A stretch of 64,000 nucleotides of DNA from Diphasiastrum complanatum (GCA_029204225.1 CM055094.1:70542252-70606251), one strand, 5' to 3'; positions 33,080-45,189 are shown, counted from the first letter of the stretch. Notes: generated by a model from the sequence alone, not told the origin. Made by a program: numbers and translations.

Positions 33080-34990
33080 TCTTATTCAAGAAGAAGCCTA
33101 AGGTTGATCACCTTAGAGTTTTTTGATGTACTTGATTTGTGCATATTCCCTTGGAAACAAGGAGAAAAGATGATCCAAATTCAAGCAAAGGAATCATGGT
33201 TGGGTATTCATCCAACAAAAAAACATATAGAATTTATGTTCCCTCTACCTCAATCACAATTGAGAGTAGAGATGTTATATTCCATGACAAGTAGAAATAC
33301 ATCTTTGATGAGGCCGAGATCAAAGAGCATCAAAAAGGTTCTCCTATTGTCTCTCTTGAAGATTATCATGGAGGGATGGGGTCAAGAATTGATGAGGAGT
33401 CACCTCGAGTCTTCTCACCTAGAAGATCACTACAAGAAAGATCCGAGCCTAAGAGGCTCTCATATGGTGAAAAAGACAAACAAATGGATCTTGATTCCAC
33501 TACTTATGCATATTTTATCTCATATGAAGAGCCAAAGGATGTCCAAGAGGCACTCAATTCAACAGAATGGTTTTTAGCCATGAAGCAAGAATATTATGCA
33601 TTGATCACCAACAAGACATGGGATCTTGTGGATCTTCCATCCAACAAGCACACTCTTGGTTGCAATTGGGTTTTGCAAGTCAAATATAACCAAGATGGCA
33701 CAATCACCAAATATAAGACAAGACTTTGTGCAAGGGCTTTGCCCAGAGTCATGGACTTGATTATGAAGAGACCTTTGCACCTGTTGCAAAGATGGTGTCA
33801 ATAAGAATTATCATATCCATTGCTTGTTTTTTTAAATGGAAGGTGTTCCAATTAGATGTCTCAAATGCTTTTAAATGGGTATCTAGAAGAAGAAATCTAT
33901 ATGGAACAACCTCAAGGATTCATCAAAGATGAGTCCAAAGTTTGCTTGCTCTTCAAAAGTCTTTATGGACAGAAGCAAACACCAAGATCGTGCTATGCTT
34001 GACTTAACTCTTTCTTTATCTCACTAGGATTAATTCTTAGTGAGTATGATTATTCCACGTATATCAAGTTTTATGATAGTGATATTGTCATTCTTCTAAT
34101 TTACGTTGATGATATTATCCTGAGTGGAAGTTGTATCAATTTAGTTGAAGAAACTAAAGTTGCACTTGGAGGGGAATTCAAGATGCAAGATCTTGGAAAA
34201 GTCCATTACATTTTAGGCCTAGAGATTGACTTCAATAATGATACAGCTTTTATTTGTTAATCCAAGTATGCTCTTTCAATGTTGAAGAAATTTAATATGT
34301 TAGATTGTAAGATTATTGATACTCCAATGGAGCAAATTGTGAAAGATCCTAATAAAGGTGATGAAAGATCCTTCATGGACATCACTCTTTTAAGGAGTCT
34401 TATAGTCTCCTTAATTTGGCTTACTATAACTAGGCCTGATATAAGTTTTAGTGTTCATAGCCAAGCTATGCAAAATCCTACAATTCATCATTGGAAAATG
34501 GCCAAAAGGGTACTTAGGTACATATCTTCCTCTTATGATTATGGTTTGTTATACAAGAGTGAAGACCTTTCTATGGTTGGATATTCTGACTCAGATTTTG
34601 CTAGTGATAAAGTGGATCGGGAATCTACAAGTACGTATCTAATATACCTTGGAGGGAATTTAATATCTTGGCTTTCTAAAAAGCAAGATACCATATCTCT
34701 CTCATCTTGTGAAGCTGAATATAAAGCACTTACTACTATAGCAAAGGAAGTACTTTGGATCAAGAGGTTGCTTTTGGAGCTAAAGACTATCAAGGAAGAC
34801 GATATACCGTTGATCATGTGAGACAATATTTCAGCACAAGCCCTTGCCAACAACCCAATATTTCATGCAAGGAGCAAACACATCGAAGTTGCACATCACT
34901 TTGTGAGAGAGAAACTCATGAAAAATCTATTTGGAGCACATTGACACATGATCATGTATTGCCAATTTGCTCACCAAACCTTTGAGCAAA
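33080..34990 (+). pseudogene. Ty1/copia element D integrase end, RT and RNase H
   Basis: It enters within integrase (KKPKVDHLRVF), then encodes the linker, RT N-terminus (WDLVDLPSNKHTLGCNWVLQ, 33376-33720), GFAQSHGLDYEETFAPVAKMV (33726-33932), the active site LIYVDDIILSGS (about 34100-34130), EFKMQDLGKVHYILGLEI, ITRPDISFSV, RVLRYISSSYDYGLLY, GYSDSDFASDKVDRESTS and SCEAEYKALTTIAKEVLW, ending with [16 protein letters not shown]. At least three frameshifts or stops (near 33725, 33900, 34258, 34821) disable it. It belongs to a different copia lineage from copia A. The 5' half is missing. Confidence 0.85.
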
Positions 34991-36530
34991 AATTCCTTCA
35001 TCAAGCATAGATCCAATCTTGAATTAATTCTAGGATCCATGTTCATGTCAACATAGATTAATTTTTAGGAGTATTGAAAATGAAAAATCATCTATCTTGA
35101 CTTTTTGGTTTTGATAAGGTTTTTTCTACATGCATGTAATGTTTCATATTGAAAATGTGAAATTTGGCCTAGAGGAAACTCGAGCTACATGGGTTATATG
35201 AAGTCTAGTTGATCAAGTACAACATGCATATAGATTTAAGGCATAGAAATGCCAAATATGAGCTTGTAGAAACCTGAGTCATATCACATGAAAAGATTGT
35301 AAGTGCTCCAAATTGTCATGCAAGGCATGCACAAAGTGTAATGGACACATGCATAGTGATTTGGACAATTCTAATTTAGAAATTGCCACATGGTAAAAGT
35401 AGGAAGATAGATATGCATGTGAAGTGACATATGTCACTATTTTGTTAGTTTTCACTTTTAGATGTGGAAGAAAGTAGATGAATGCTAGCTCTACCATGAG
35501 CTATTCCATCCACCATAAATGTATGTAAGTTCTCTCACAATCTTTGATGATGAACCAAGCATTGAAGCCATTTCTTGTGAATTTGGATCTATTGCCAGCT
35601 TGTATGCTTGAATTTTGAACTCTCTCTCTAACTCGAGGAGGAGGCTATGCTAATGCATTGATTTCTTTATACTTTCCTCATTGTTTGTAAAAGTAACCAT
35701 TCTTTGATTACTAGTATGCTAGATTGTGGTTTAGTCATAAATTCTTGAACTAGATCACGATATTCAATCTAGAATCAGTTTATGTGCTAAACACAAAGCT
35801 TAATAAGATCATTCACACATGGAATTGGTTTTCCCACATCTGTGAACCTGCTAGATTTCAACAAAGATGAGCAAGAAAAAAAAATCATTCAAGTTATCAA
35901 TGAATAGTTTGTATTTGTGGCAATACTGAGAAACATTGTTAGAAAAATAAGCCCAATGTATTTCCAGTTGTTTCTAGTCATTACACTTTTTTATTGTAAA
36001 TAGCAACCTTTTAACTTTCATTACATGCTATAGTGAAGAGGGCCACTCGAGTAAGTGAGTCGGGACAATTGTCTTGTATGAGACCGGCTTGTTTGTTAGG
36101 CTTTTTCCTCATCGTGGGATCAACATAGGAGAGAAAGTAACTTAACAGAATACAACACTTCCAATATCGTGTTGCTACGAGGATGGTTGCAATGTCTCAA
36201 ATTCTGTTCTAACTAATGATCCCGGACACATTTTATCAACCAAACTGTGCCTTCCTAGCTAATAGAGGGTTTCCAATCTTCTAGGGACATAGCTTATGAA
36301 GGTTTATACATTCACTCTCAGTCGTATTTCTATATCACTTACCTATGGAACTCATTAACTATGCATCACTCACACTCATTAAAATTCTCCTTCTCTGAAC
36401 TACTTCAAACGTTTGCGCTATGGGCCGAACCAGGCGATTGCAACAGATTTTCTAGCGGAGGCTGTGTTACTTCTACTTAGCGGGTAGATAAAGCATCAAT
36501 AAGGAGCCAAAGATTATCTGTAGTGAACTC
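34991..36530. other. Unassigned interval after copia D
   Basis: It probably includes the copia D 3' LTR, but no clear purine tract, TG start or second LTR was found. No coding signal. Confidence 0.35.
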
Positions 36531-36925
36531 ACACAACTAGAAAACTCTGTGTTTATCCACGCAGAGTATCCACGCGAGACCTGACACTTAGTCGATTTTC
36601 CAAAAGTTTGTTTGCGTGGAACATCCACGAGTGGATTATCCACGCCAAAAAAATTTTTGAACATGTCGCCGGCCAGTCTACCAGTGTTTTTCTAACACGG
36701 CCCCGAAAAATTTATGCGCGTGGATAATCCATCCAAAATTGAATTTTGAAAATTCCGGCAACTGTTTGGGAGGGAAGGTTGGCGGCACCGGAAAGCAGTT
36801 TTGGCGTGGATAATCCATGCGTGGATAATCCACGCAAATTTCAGTTTGTTCACCGGACTAGACTGGAAGTTAAAGATATCCACGCGTGGATATCTTCTGC
36901 ATGGATTATCCACGCATTTTTTTTT
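36531..36925 (+). repeat. Palindromic repeat cluster, possible CACTA-type 5' subterminal region
   Basis: At least eight copies or near copies of a 14-15 bp palindromic motif (GTGGATAATCCACGC and half-site variants such as TATCCACGC, GCGTGGATATC) occur in both orientations between 36550 and 36916. The region starts with CACAACTAGAAAACTC, loosely like a CACTA terminus. TNP2-family elements carry such subterminal arrays as transposase binding sites. A TNP2-like exon on the same strand follows at 37474. End and family are inferred. Confidence 0.5.
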
Positions 36926-37473
36926 TTTGTTTTTTGCATGTTGATAATGACATGAAATTAGTTAAATAAATATATTTTTAAAGTGAATTATATTATGATT
37001 AGGCTATATATATTTTTCTTCTAAAGTGAATTATATTATGATGAGCTTTTTTTTGCATGTTCATAATGAAATGGAATTAGTTAAATAAATATTTTTCTAA
37101 AGTGAATTATATCATGGTGTTCCTAGATGATTGGGAATTTTTATGAGGGCGGCCACCTACTTTTATAAGACAGTTGACTCGAGCTACCAAGAGGGTAATT
37201 ATGCATGATCTAAGGCTTTGAGAGCCAAGGGTTTAGGGTCTACCCTAATGGCACTCTACCTAATCTCATATCCGAGGTCATTTGATATGGATTGAGAGCT
37301 CATTTTGTACATACTTCGAGAGATTATCAAGAGATGGTGATTTCCTTTGACACATTGGTGTTGCCTCATCACTGTGAGCAGGTGCACATGCTATGCTATA
37401 ATGTTTTTCATTTTGTTGCAAGTGACTTCAGTATTTGAGTTTTTGATATGTTCTAAAATAGTGATTTTTGCAG
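36926..37473. other. AT-rich interval with two similar ~70 bp parts
   Basis: The segments about 36936-36990 and 37051-37110 share TTGATAATGA/TTCATAATGA, AATTAGTTAAATAAATAT and CTAAAGTGAATTATAT, a diverged tandem pair. No coding signal. Confidence 0.5.
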
Positions 37474-37800
37474 GTGTTTTTTCAACCAGATCGACTAAAC
37501 AAGATATGGTGGTTTGTAGCTCAAGTTGAACCACATTCACGACGAGTATTTGAGGGTGCAAATGTTGAGAATGAAATGGAAAACCTTCATTTTAACTATG
37601 AGATTGAGCTACCTAGAGATGTAATAAATCGTCAAACCATACTTAAAGCACCCACTTCCATAGATGTTGAGAATAGAAATTCTAATAGTCAGGATGATGA
37701 AATAATTTTTGAAAGTGAGAGTGATGATGAAAATCATTTAAAAGGAGATGAATTCCAAGATGTTGTTGCTGATGAAATTGATTCTTGTAATTCTGAATAA
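37474..37800 (+). pseudogene. CACTA TNP2-type C-terminal exon
   Basis: After an acceptor-like TTTTGCAG (ends about 37473) the frame encodes VFFQPDRLNKIWWFVAQVEP, like the QVFYV-D-x-W end of DUF4216 in TNP2 transposases, then an acidic Asp/Glu/Ser/Asn-rich tail to TAA at 37798-37800. Upstream exons are not recognised, so the element seems internally deleted. The match is short and from memory. Confidence 0.45.
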
Positions 37801-37953
37801 AAATTGATCACTCTTTTGTTGCTACAGTTTCATTCACACTTGAAGGAACATCATCAAACTTAAGGTAGTAATAAGGGCAATAAAAGTTAAACAATCATCA
37901 ACTTGTAATTGCTTCTCTCTTCCTTGTATTTGAGCCTTGATGGTTGCATTTGG
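37801..37953 (-). other. Leader-like interval of a minus-strand retrotransposon
   Basis: It lies downstream of the primer-binding site at 37954-37965 in minus orientation; it has no definite gag. Confidence 0.35.
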
Positions 37954-37965
37954 GCTCTGATACCA
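37954..37965 (-). other. Primer-binding site (Met tRNA)
   Basis: Read on the minus strand as TGGTATCAGAGC, followed by CCA. An LTR ending TTTTAACA abuts it on its right side. Confidence 0.7.
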
Positions 37966-38210
37966 TGTTAAAATCAAAGGTTATGAACCTCATTTGGATA
38001 CTAAAACCTTGAAAAAATATCAAAGGTTTCACTTAAATCTAATAGATAGAAAACTAGCACACAATTCAGTCTATTCTGCATTTAATTGGCAAAGGCTTTT
38101 GAACACCACAATAAAACTAGAAATAATTGATGTTCACATCCTGTCACACACATGGAAAGTATAATACTTTGTTCAGATTCAGATCTATTCATTAGACACA
38201 AAAAATATCT
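37966..38210 (-). mobile_element. 5' LTR of a minus-strand retrotransposon (far edge unknown)
   Basis: On the minus strand the LTR ends ATTTTAACA next to the primer site. Its start could not be located; the next 250 bases are noncoding. Confidence 0.45.
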
Positions 38211-38811
38211 TATTCATCATTCATCGATTCCTCATTAAAGAGAAAAGCCACGATAAACAATTTTCTCTCGACATTGGATGCTGATTTGGATGAGAATTTG
38301 TCAACAGACTCGAATGAAGAAGACGGGTCATCGACTTCTTTAGATGAAAAGGAGAGCCTTGATAATATTTCAAGCAGTGACTTAAGAGGAGTTCGTGAGA
38401 ATCCCTTGGAATCTGAATTGTAAAAAATAATAATATGAGAACTATTTTCAATGTTTCAACATTTGTGGAGTTACGTAGTTGGCTTCAAATGTATTATGTG
38501 AGTTATTTTATGAGATTCATTTAGACTATTAAAATATCATAAGTGTTTGTCAATATTTTGTCCACTTTGAATATTTTTAATTTTTAAACTTTTATTAGAA
38601 AATTTAATTTGTTTGGACATGATGTATTGATGTTTTTGGCCAAAATGCTTATATTTTGTAAGAATTTTTTTGTGATTTTCCAAAAAAAATTCATGGAAAA
38701 GCATGTTTTTGGGCAAAAATAAAAAAATAAAGAATGATTATTCTTTTTTAGGATTTTGACCCGTTTCAAAAGATTTCGCGTTTAACCTTGTCTTGTGAAC
38801 TCCTGCAACTT
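38211..38811. other. Interval with an acidic unassigned frame
   Basis: The forward frame about 38224-38421 encodes KRKATINNFLSTLDADLDENL and a Ser/Asp/Glu-rich tail ending in TAA. It resembles the acidic tail at 37670-37800 in composition only. Not assigned. The rest is AT-rich. Confidence 0.3.
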
Positions 38812-39401
38812 TGTCGCGAAGGTGACGAAGCAAAGGTCAAAGGGAGAACATACCCCGAAGGTCGAAAAGAAAGTATTCAAGATTCGACCCCGATGACCAC
38901 GAAACGAAACAAAGAGACACAAAATGAATGAAAGAATTCGACCGCCAACTGACAGCTCGACGAGCGTGGAGTCTTGTACCTCACGCTTAGCTAAAAGAGT
39001 TAGCAATAATAGAGAATAGCTAGAAATGTAGACTTGTCTTGTAATTCTCTGTTTAACTGTCTTGTAAACTCCACAATGGAGATAAATACACATTTTTTGG
39101 ATCAACACAATATAGAACAGAAGAGAAAAATAGAGAGACAAAAAAATACAGAGAATAGTTGTGCATGAAAGTCTGCCAACGAGTAGAACACAACTGAGCG
39201 TCAACGAGCGAGACATTGACCAACTCATTCTAAACTCTAAAATTGATAATACAATTACTCTCTTCTCCATCTCATTGTTCTCGTCATCTTGATTGCTTGA
39301 ATCTTCTATGTTTTGTGATATGTAGTCGCTTGCTTAGGATCCTAAAGAACTTCTGCAAAAGAAAAAATCAAATGAATGCAAACAGAATAGGATTCGCGAC
39401 A
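38812..39401 (+). mobile_element. Ty1/copia element E 5' LTR (590 bp)
   Basis: It begins TGTCGCGAA and ends TTCGCGACA, a perfect 9 bp inverted pair with canonical TG...CA, directly before a primer site. A TATA-like GATAAATACA lies near 39081. Only this LTR is present. Confidence 0.75.
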
Positions 39402-39413
39402 TGGTATCAAAGC
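39402..39413 (+). other. Primer-binding site, copia E (one mismatch)
   Basis: TGGTATCAAAGC differs at one base from the usual TGGTATCAGAGC and abuts the LTR. Confidence 0.75.
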
Positions 39414-39466
39414 ACTGATGTTATCACTGCATTATATCTGAACAGTGATTATCTAGGCAACACAAT

Positions 39467-39815
39467 ATGGCTACAACAATCTAGACGAGAATAGCAATCA
39501 GTCTTGATGGCGAAAACTATAGAGTATGGAAATTCAAAATCAAAACACTTCTGAAGGGTGAAGGCATCTGTCGGTGACCGAACTCACATAGGTGCAGCCT
39601 CCAGAGGGAGATCCAAGGAGAGCTTAGTGGATCAGAAAAGATGAACGTGCAATGGCGATCATCGTTTTGTCCGTCAACGAAGAAATACTCATGCATATTG
39701 AAGACTGTGAGAGCAGCCATGAAGCATGGAAAAGACTAAAGCAAAAGTATGAAGTGAGGACTGCCACTCCATGCTCAATGTTTTTGATGAATCAATTGCA
39801 AAAAATCAACTTGGA
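39467..39815 (+). pseudogene. Ty1/copia element E gag fragment
   Basis: ATG at 39467 is followed within a few codons by a stop, then SLDGENYRVWKFKIKTLLKGEG, and in another frame IIVLSVNEEILMHIEDCESSHEAW and RLKQKYEVRTATPCSMFLMNQLQKIN, all typical of copia gag. It ends at about 39815 where TNP2-related sequence starts, so the rest of the element is gone. Confidence 0.8.
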
Positions 39816-39819
39816 TTCG

Positions 39820-42800
39820 ATTTTACGGTTGCATTTGGCCCTCTACAAACTACCTTGAACCATTTCACATCAAATAAAAAATAGTGTTCACTTTCACCAA
39901 ATGACACATCATAAATATTTTGTATAGTTCCTACGTATTCTATATCTCTTGAGATGGGATTTCGATCTCGTGCACTGCTTTGACTTTCTTGTTGGAAAGA
40001 TGCTATTACACCACAATCATGTGTGCGTCTCTTGTTATCAATCCTTTCAATACGAAAGTGGAAACCAAAAGCCCATATAGCATTATACATTTTGCACTGC
40101 CACATGACAAACATGAATCATGGTGCTTCAAAATGATTAAACATATATTGTTATAAACAAGAATGTTCTAATAATAAAGTATCTAAAGAATAATACCTTC
40201 CATTCGCATCCTCTTGCAAAGTTGCATTCTGCGTTTGATATTTTTTGTCCCTCTTTTGTTGCTTTTTGTAGTGTGTCATGCATCCACTCTATAGTGCATT
40301 GCTTGGGCAATGGCTCAAGATCATGTGAACTTGAGGCCATGTGTCTACCTCTATTCTGTCGTTGGCGCTTTCTAGACAAGGCTCTCTTTTTTTCTTCTTC
40401 TTCATATAGGTCTAACCATTTATCCATAACTCCACAATTATAAAGCATGAATGTAGAAATTTTTTCTCGTTGGAAGGGTGCCAACCTATGGACCTTTCCC
40501 ATCCCTTGAGGTTTTTCACTAGTTACCTCTTCGGCTTCCTCATCATGCCACAATAGTGGAGCAGATGGATGTAGTTGGTGCAAAATTTTAGTAACATAAA
40601 AGAGAGATTCATGTACTAACCATCCCTCTGACATGCTACCTTCAAACCTTGCCTTTTGACGCACAAAATCTTTTAAGACTTTCATGTACCTTTCCATAAA
40701 GAACATCCACCTAAAAAGTCACATGTATCAATTGATTTAGTTTAAATACACGTGCAAAATATAATTTAGGCACTTATACCTAGTGTGCACTGGACCAGCA
40801 ATAGAAACTTCTTCAACCAAGTGCACCAATAAATGCACTTGTGAGTCCATGATGGAAGTCGAAAAATATCTCTCAAACATGCACACAATCTCCACCATAT
40901 CCTCATGTCTCTTGCGAAGATCCAGCTCACGGATTTCTTTTGAACACATCCATCTGCAACATATTCAATCCATTTTATGTCTATTTGAATTTCCAATCAA
41001 TAAATACTAAATAGAAAAATGCACCAAGTACCTGACAATGATTGATAGTTTGTATATGGTCTCACAAATATCTTTTGACAAGCACCCACGAATTGACAAT
41101 GGATAGATGAATTGAATCATCTTTAGCCAATCATGAGATTTGAGACCTTGCAACTTTCCATCCACTGTGAATAATGACCGTAGAGAATGGACAAAACCAG
41201 TTGGTGTTCAAATGTCATGAATAATGGAGCGCACATGGTTAAGCTCCTCCTTAGTGAATGTCCAAGGTAATTTTGGAGCATGATCTTCACCATCCTTTAT
41301 CCAATATTCTTTTTTGGTGTCTGATTCTCTTAGATCGTGCCTTGCTGCAATGGTATCTTTTTTACCAATCAAGTGTTTCCAAATAGATTCACCCACATTT
41401 TTAAATATGTGCATGGGATCAAGTAGGTGATTAATCAAAAGGTTATTCCAATATTCCAAACAATGAAATATAGATAATCTTTTCATACCATCGATTGGCT
41501 TTGCTTGAGATTCCTCCCATAGTATTCGCCAATCTTTCACGGACATCCTCTTTGGAGGCATCTCTTTCTCAATTCTTCCTCTAAAACCTCTTCTATGAGT
41601 GTCTCTGAATGGATGGCCTTCATACAAGTATTTACGATAATTTTCATAAACCACTTTTTTGAGACTAAAAGAGTATCTTCCCACAAGATTTGGCCCGCAC
41701 AAAAAACAAGCATTTTTTTCAGCCGTTTGAAAGCCTGTCCAACAAATGGATACTATCAATCACAATTAAAAAAAAGTATATGTCAAAGAATAATTATAGT
41801 CATTGTAGTATATCATGTAAATGTCAAGAATTACTAGTTGTATGTAACTATAAACAAACTCCTATGTACACAAGATAGACATTGTTTGAATGATTACCTG
41901 AGCATTCACCTAATCCTGGATAGTCATACGTTGTCTACATTACAATGGCATGTAGTGTAAACTCCCTCTCGTGTAAGCGGCGCGAAATGTCATATGCTTT
42001 TATCCCCTTCCACAAGTCTTCCAACTCGTCAATAAGCGGCTCAAGATACACATCCATGTACTTAACCTTGCGTTGGCCAAGAATTAAAAGTGCCAACATA
42101 ATGTGTCTCTTTTTTGTACTCAACCAAGGAGGAATATTATAATTTACCAAGCAAACAGACCAAATGGACCACGTAGTTGCTCATACACCAAAGGGGTTCA
42201 CACCATCTGTTGCAAGACCAAATCTCACATTTCTTGACTCATTGGCAAAGCTTGGATACTCTTTGTTGATGTGTTTCCATGCAGGTAAATCTGAAGGTAC
42301 CCTCATCATCCCATCCGTAGAGGTATGGTGTGCATGCCAGTCCATAAGTTGTGCAAGAGATTTACAATGGAATAAACGTTGCAATCGTGGAATTACTGGA
42401 AAATGTCGCAAAACTTTGCACGGAATGGTTGCCCCTTGCAAATCATCTCTATATCGAGGGGTATCACAAATGGGACATTTCTTGAGTGATTCATACCTTC
42501 CTCGATATAAAATTCAATCTTTTGGACATGTATGATATTGCTTGTAGTCCATCCCGATGTTAGTCAACATATTTCGTGCCTCATCTCTTGTCTCAGGCAT
42601 GACATTCCCTTCCAGGAGAATTTTGTTTTTCAATACTCTGTACATGACAAAAGAAGTCATTGTAAAAAAAATATCACGATGTCCAAATTGTAAATTTTGT
42701 TTCAAAGCAAAAATGACAAGTAGATGAAAAAAAATTTACTCAAATAATGATGTGAGGCTTTGGTCACTCCATCTATATTTGGCTTGAAGATTTAATAGAA

Positions 42801-43155
42801 GTAGAGAAGTCGCCAAATGAGATGTCTTTGCTCTAGGATACAATGCGGTCTTTGATTCTTCTTGCAATTTTCTTTCTTCTTTAGACAAAAGTGCCTCCTC
42901 GTCTTGTTCATTGTGTCTAGCTGCAATATTGTTCTCGTACATATCATCCAACATGTCTCCCATGACTTCAAATTCATCATTCATTGGAAGCTCATTTTCA
43001 TCGTTGGAACTTGTTTGCGAAGAAGTAGATCTAGATGAGCTAGATTCAAATGCTTTAGTCTCTTGATTAATGCACTCATCAATTCCCATCATCTCTTTTA
43101 AGCCTTGATGTAGACGACAAGGTAATTGCTTTATATGTGGACCTTTGTATTGCAT
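39820..43155 (-). pseudogene. CACTA (En/Spm) TNP2-type transposase with DUF4216
   Basis: From the right: N-part with EESKTALYPRA and LNLQAKYRWSDQSLTSL (42736-43155), MLTNIGMDYKQYHTCPKD (42514-42705), KVLRHFPVIPRLQRLF and RNVRFGLATDGVNPFG (42181-42441), NIPPWLSTK, GQRKVKYMDVYLEPLIDELEDLW (41935-42150), then HPFRDTHRRGFRG and LLDPMHIFKNVGESIWKHL (41208-41759), GLKSHDWLKMIQ (about 41110-41145), DSQVHLLVHLVEEVSIAGPVHTR (40766-40996), MERYMKVLKDFVRQKARFEG (40600-40706) and a DUF4216 part IEYVGTIQNIYDV with FLFDVKWFKVV (39840-40114). An intron with GT...AG (about 40708-40778) fits between HTR and the next exon. TNP2 cuts and moves CACTA elements. A stop or frame break separates several blocks, some of which may be introns. 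The C-terminus is cut near 39840. Confidence 0.85.
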
Positions 43156-43642
43156 TCGTCGTCTACGTCGACCATTACAAGGATTATTGTCTCCAACACT
43201 AAATGAGGATGAAGAATCCTATATATCAAAATAACAAGAAGTAGGTTGAAACAATGCTTGATAAACATTTCCTCCCAATACTTGATAGATCTAAATGTTG
43301 CATATGAATATAAATTTTTAGTTTACAAAGTATGAACATACCAATGTATCTATTAGACAAATTTGTCTTTTCAACTTGTTAACATTCAATGAACTCAAAG
43401 ACGAATAATGCTCCTAGCATTTGACATATTTAATGACACAAACCAAATACAATCAAGATGCATGGATTATACATCTCTACATATCAACAAAATTTAAATC
43501 TTCACATTTGACTTATTGTCTTTTGCAAACATTTGGGTAGAGGATGGTTGAAACTATACTTGATGAACAATTCCTCTCCAAATCTGATAGATCTAGTGGA
43601 ACAGACCATTACATAAGTGCCCTTTACATTCCTAGTAAAATA
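43156..43642 (-). other. Interval between TNP2 and SET-like exons
   Basis: AT-rich and without open frames; probably intron or intergenic DNA of the CACTA element. Confidence 0.4.
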
Positions 43643-44531
43643 TTATTCTTTTCCATTGGTGTGTTCTTCAAAATCACAATTCGTCAATAGAGGGTGGCCA
43701 ATGGAACTATTTAAATATGCAGCAATGTTTCCATGCATAGCTAGATGTCCATCAATGTATGTACGATTTGCCCTTGAGATGTTGCCTCCTTGCATGTGTT
43801 GCTCCTCTAAAGAACAAGCATTTGAATTCAAGCCATATACTTGCATCCTCCATTGGTGACGACACAAAGCATGCCAATCACCCCAATTGTATTGAGGTCC
43901 TACATATGGCATCAATGTCACAACACTATTTAAAGGGACCTCAATACTACTCAATGCAAAAAGGCCCAAACCAGCCTCAGGAAAGTGTTCACTAGGCATG
44001 ATCATGTACATTCGACCCCAATACGTAAATGGTGTTCCATTTAATGGTAATGGTAATTGGAGTGGCCAACACGAATATCTACTTCTAATAAAAGTTTTTA
44101 CTAATGGTTGCAAGCTAGGTGGAAGAGGAAGGTCAGACAAAGAACCTAGAATGTCTTTTGACACATCAACAATGCGTAGTAATTTGCAATTATCTTTCAA
44201 ACTAGTCATAATATGTCCAAGACATGTTCTCTTTGTTAAAGGGGTGGTCAAGTTTGTGGAATCCACGTGGAGTATCGTGGAGGACTCATGTGCAACATCT
44301 AAGATAGGTGTGGTTGGGTGGTAAGAACGTTCTAGAGATTTGGAGACATGGATTGAATCACAAGGCATTGATGAACTAATTATATCATGCAAGGGGTCAT
44401 CATCAACAAGATCATTATCTAGGGCCAATGATGATCCAAAATCAATATTCATGTGATTTATCCTATCAATAATATTCTCGATCTCTCTTGCAACTCTTTT
44501 TCTTAAAACCAACTTATGGTCCTTCTTCTGC
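43643..44531 (-). CDS. SET-domain-like exon within CACTA element
   Basis: An uninterrupted minus-strand frame of ~296 codons follows an acceptor-like TTTTGCAG (44532-44539 complement). Residues 1-180 are unrecognised. Residues about 178-290 resemble a SET domain: EAGLGLFAL (GxG motif, 188-190), a strand with LMPYVGP (210-213), YIDGHLAMHGNIAAYLNSS (260-277, in place of iDg-x-GN-x-FiNHs) and a following NC (285-286). The usual NHS is NSS. SET proteins methylate lysines using S-adenosylmethionine; activity is unproven here. It lies upstream of, and on the same strand as, the TNP2 exons, and in front of the subterminal repeats at 45190-45520, so it appears to be the first gene or first exons of this element. 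It is longer than chance predicts. Confidence 0.55.
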
Positions 44532-44553
44532 AAAAGTTGAAAATGTTAGATAT

Positions 44554-44576
44554 ATCAGTCTCTCTCTCTCTCTCTA
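44554..44576. repeat. (CT)n microsatellite
   Basis: Short CT tract in the inferred intron upstream of the SET-like exon. Confidence 0.85.
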
Positions 44577-44633
44577 TCACTCAAGCATGAAACATAAATT
44601 AATATATAACACAAACCGTAAACCAGTAGCACA

Positions 44634-44680
44634 CAAACACACACAAACACACGCACGCACACACACACCCACCCACACCG
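44634..44680. repeat. (CA)n-rich microsatellite
   Basis: Imperfect CA tract with CACG and CCCA interruptions. Confidence 0.85.
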
Positions 44681-44923
44681 ACCCTAAACACACATGAAGA
44701 GAAAAACAGAGAGAACATTATAGAGTGCTGATCAAAACTCCCGAACCACATGATTATATCCTACTCCAGAATGTCACGACAATCTCCCTCCCTGCGGCGT
44801 TTGGGCTTTTTTGTGAAACTCATCTTCCAACAAAAAACATTTGAACCACGTCTTTAACGAAAGAAAACAAGGGCTACACACCTTCCTAGAATTGGGAGTG
44901 TTGGTTATCTTTAACTCTTTCAT

Positions 44924-44925
<2 letters not shown>

Positions 44926-44965
<40 letters not shown>
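44926..44965. repeat. (CT)n microsatellite
   Basis: Uninterrupted CT tract of 40 bases. Confidence 0.95.
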
Positions 44966-44970
<5 letters not shown>

Positions 44971-45189
44971 AGTGAAAATTGACAAATTCTAACATGTGAC
45001 GAATTGTAACATGTGACAAAAATTGACAAAACAGTCTTTGTATATTTAGTGCATTTTCAACCTTTATTTGTGATGGAGTGGTGTCTTGGCTGTCCAAAGA
45101 GCAAATCGGATTACATCACTATTACAAATAAAAAAATTATGACATAAATCAATATACATACATGTGATGGATCAATAGGCGGTCTACGT

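Noticed and set aside
33427-33443. CACTACAAGAAAG, looking like a CACTA transposon terminus
   Set aside because: It lies inside copia D coding sequence and encodes part of SLQERS in frame; no target duplication or partner end is near.
36531-36925. CRISPR-like array
   Set aside because: Repeats are palindromic half-sites in both orientations with irregular spacing, in plant DNA and beside a transposase exon.
38782-39270. 162-codon minus-strand open frame
   Set aside because: It lies antisense across the copia E LTR and has no domain; a chance frame.
44774-45097. 107-codon minus frame with Arg-Glu repeats
   Set aside because: Its core is the CT microsatellite read on the minus strand; the rest has no domain.
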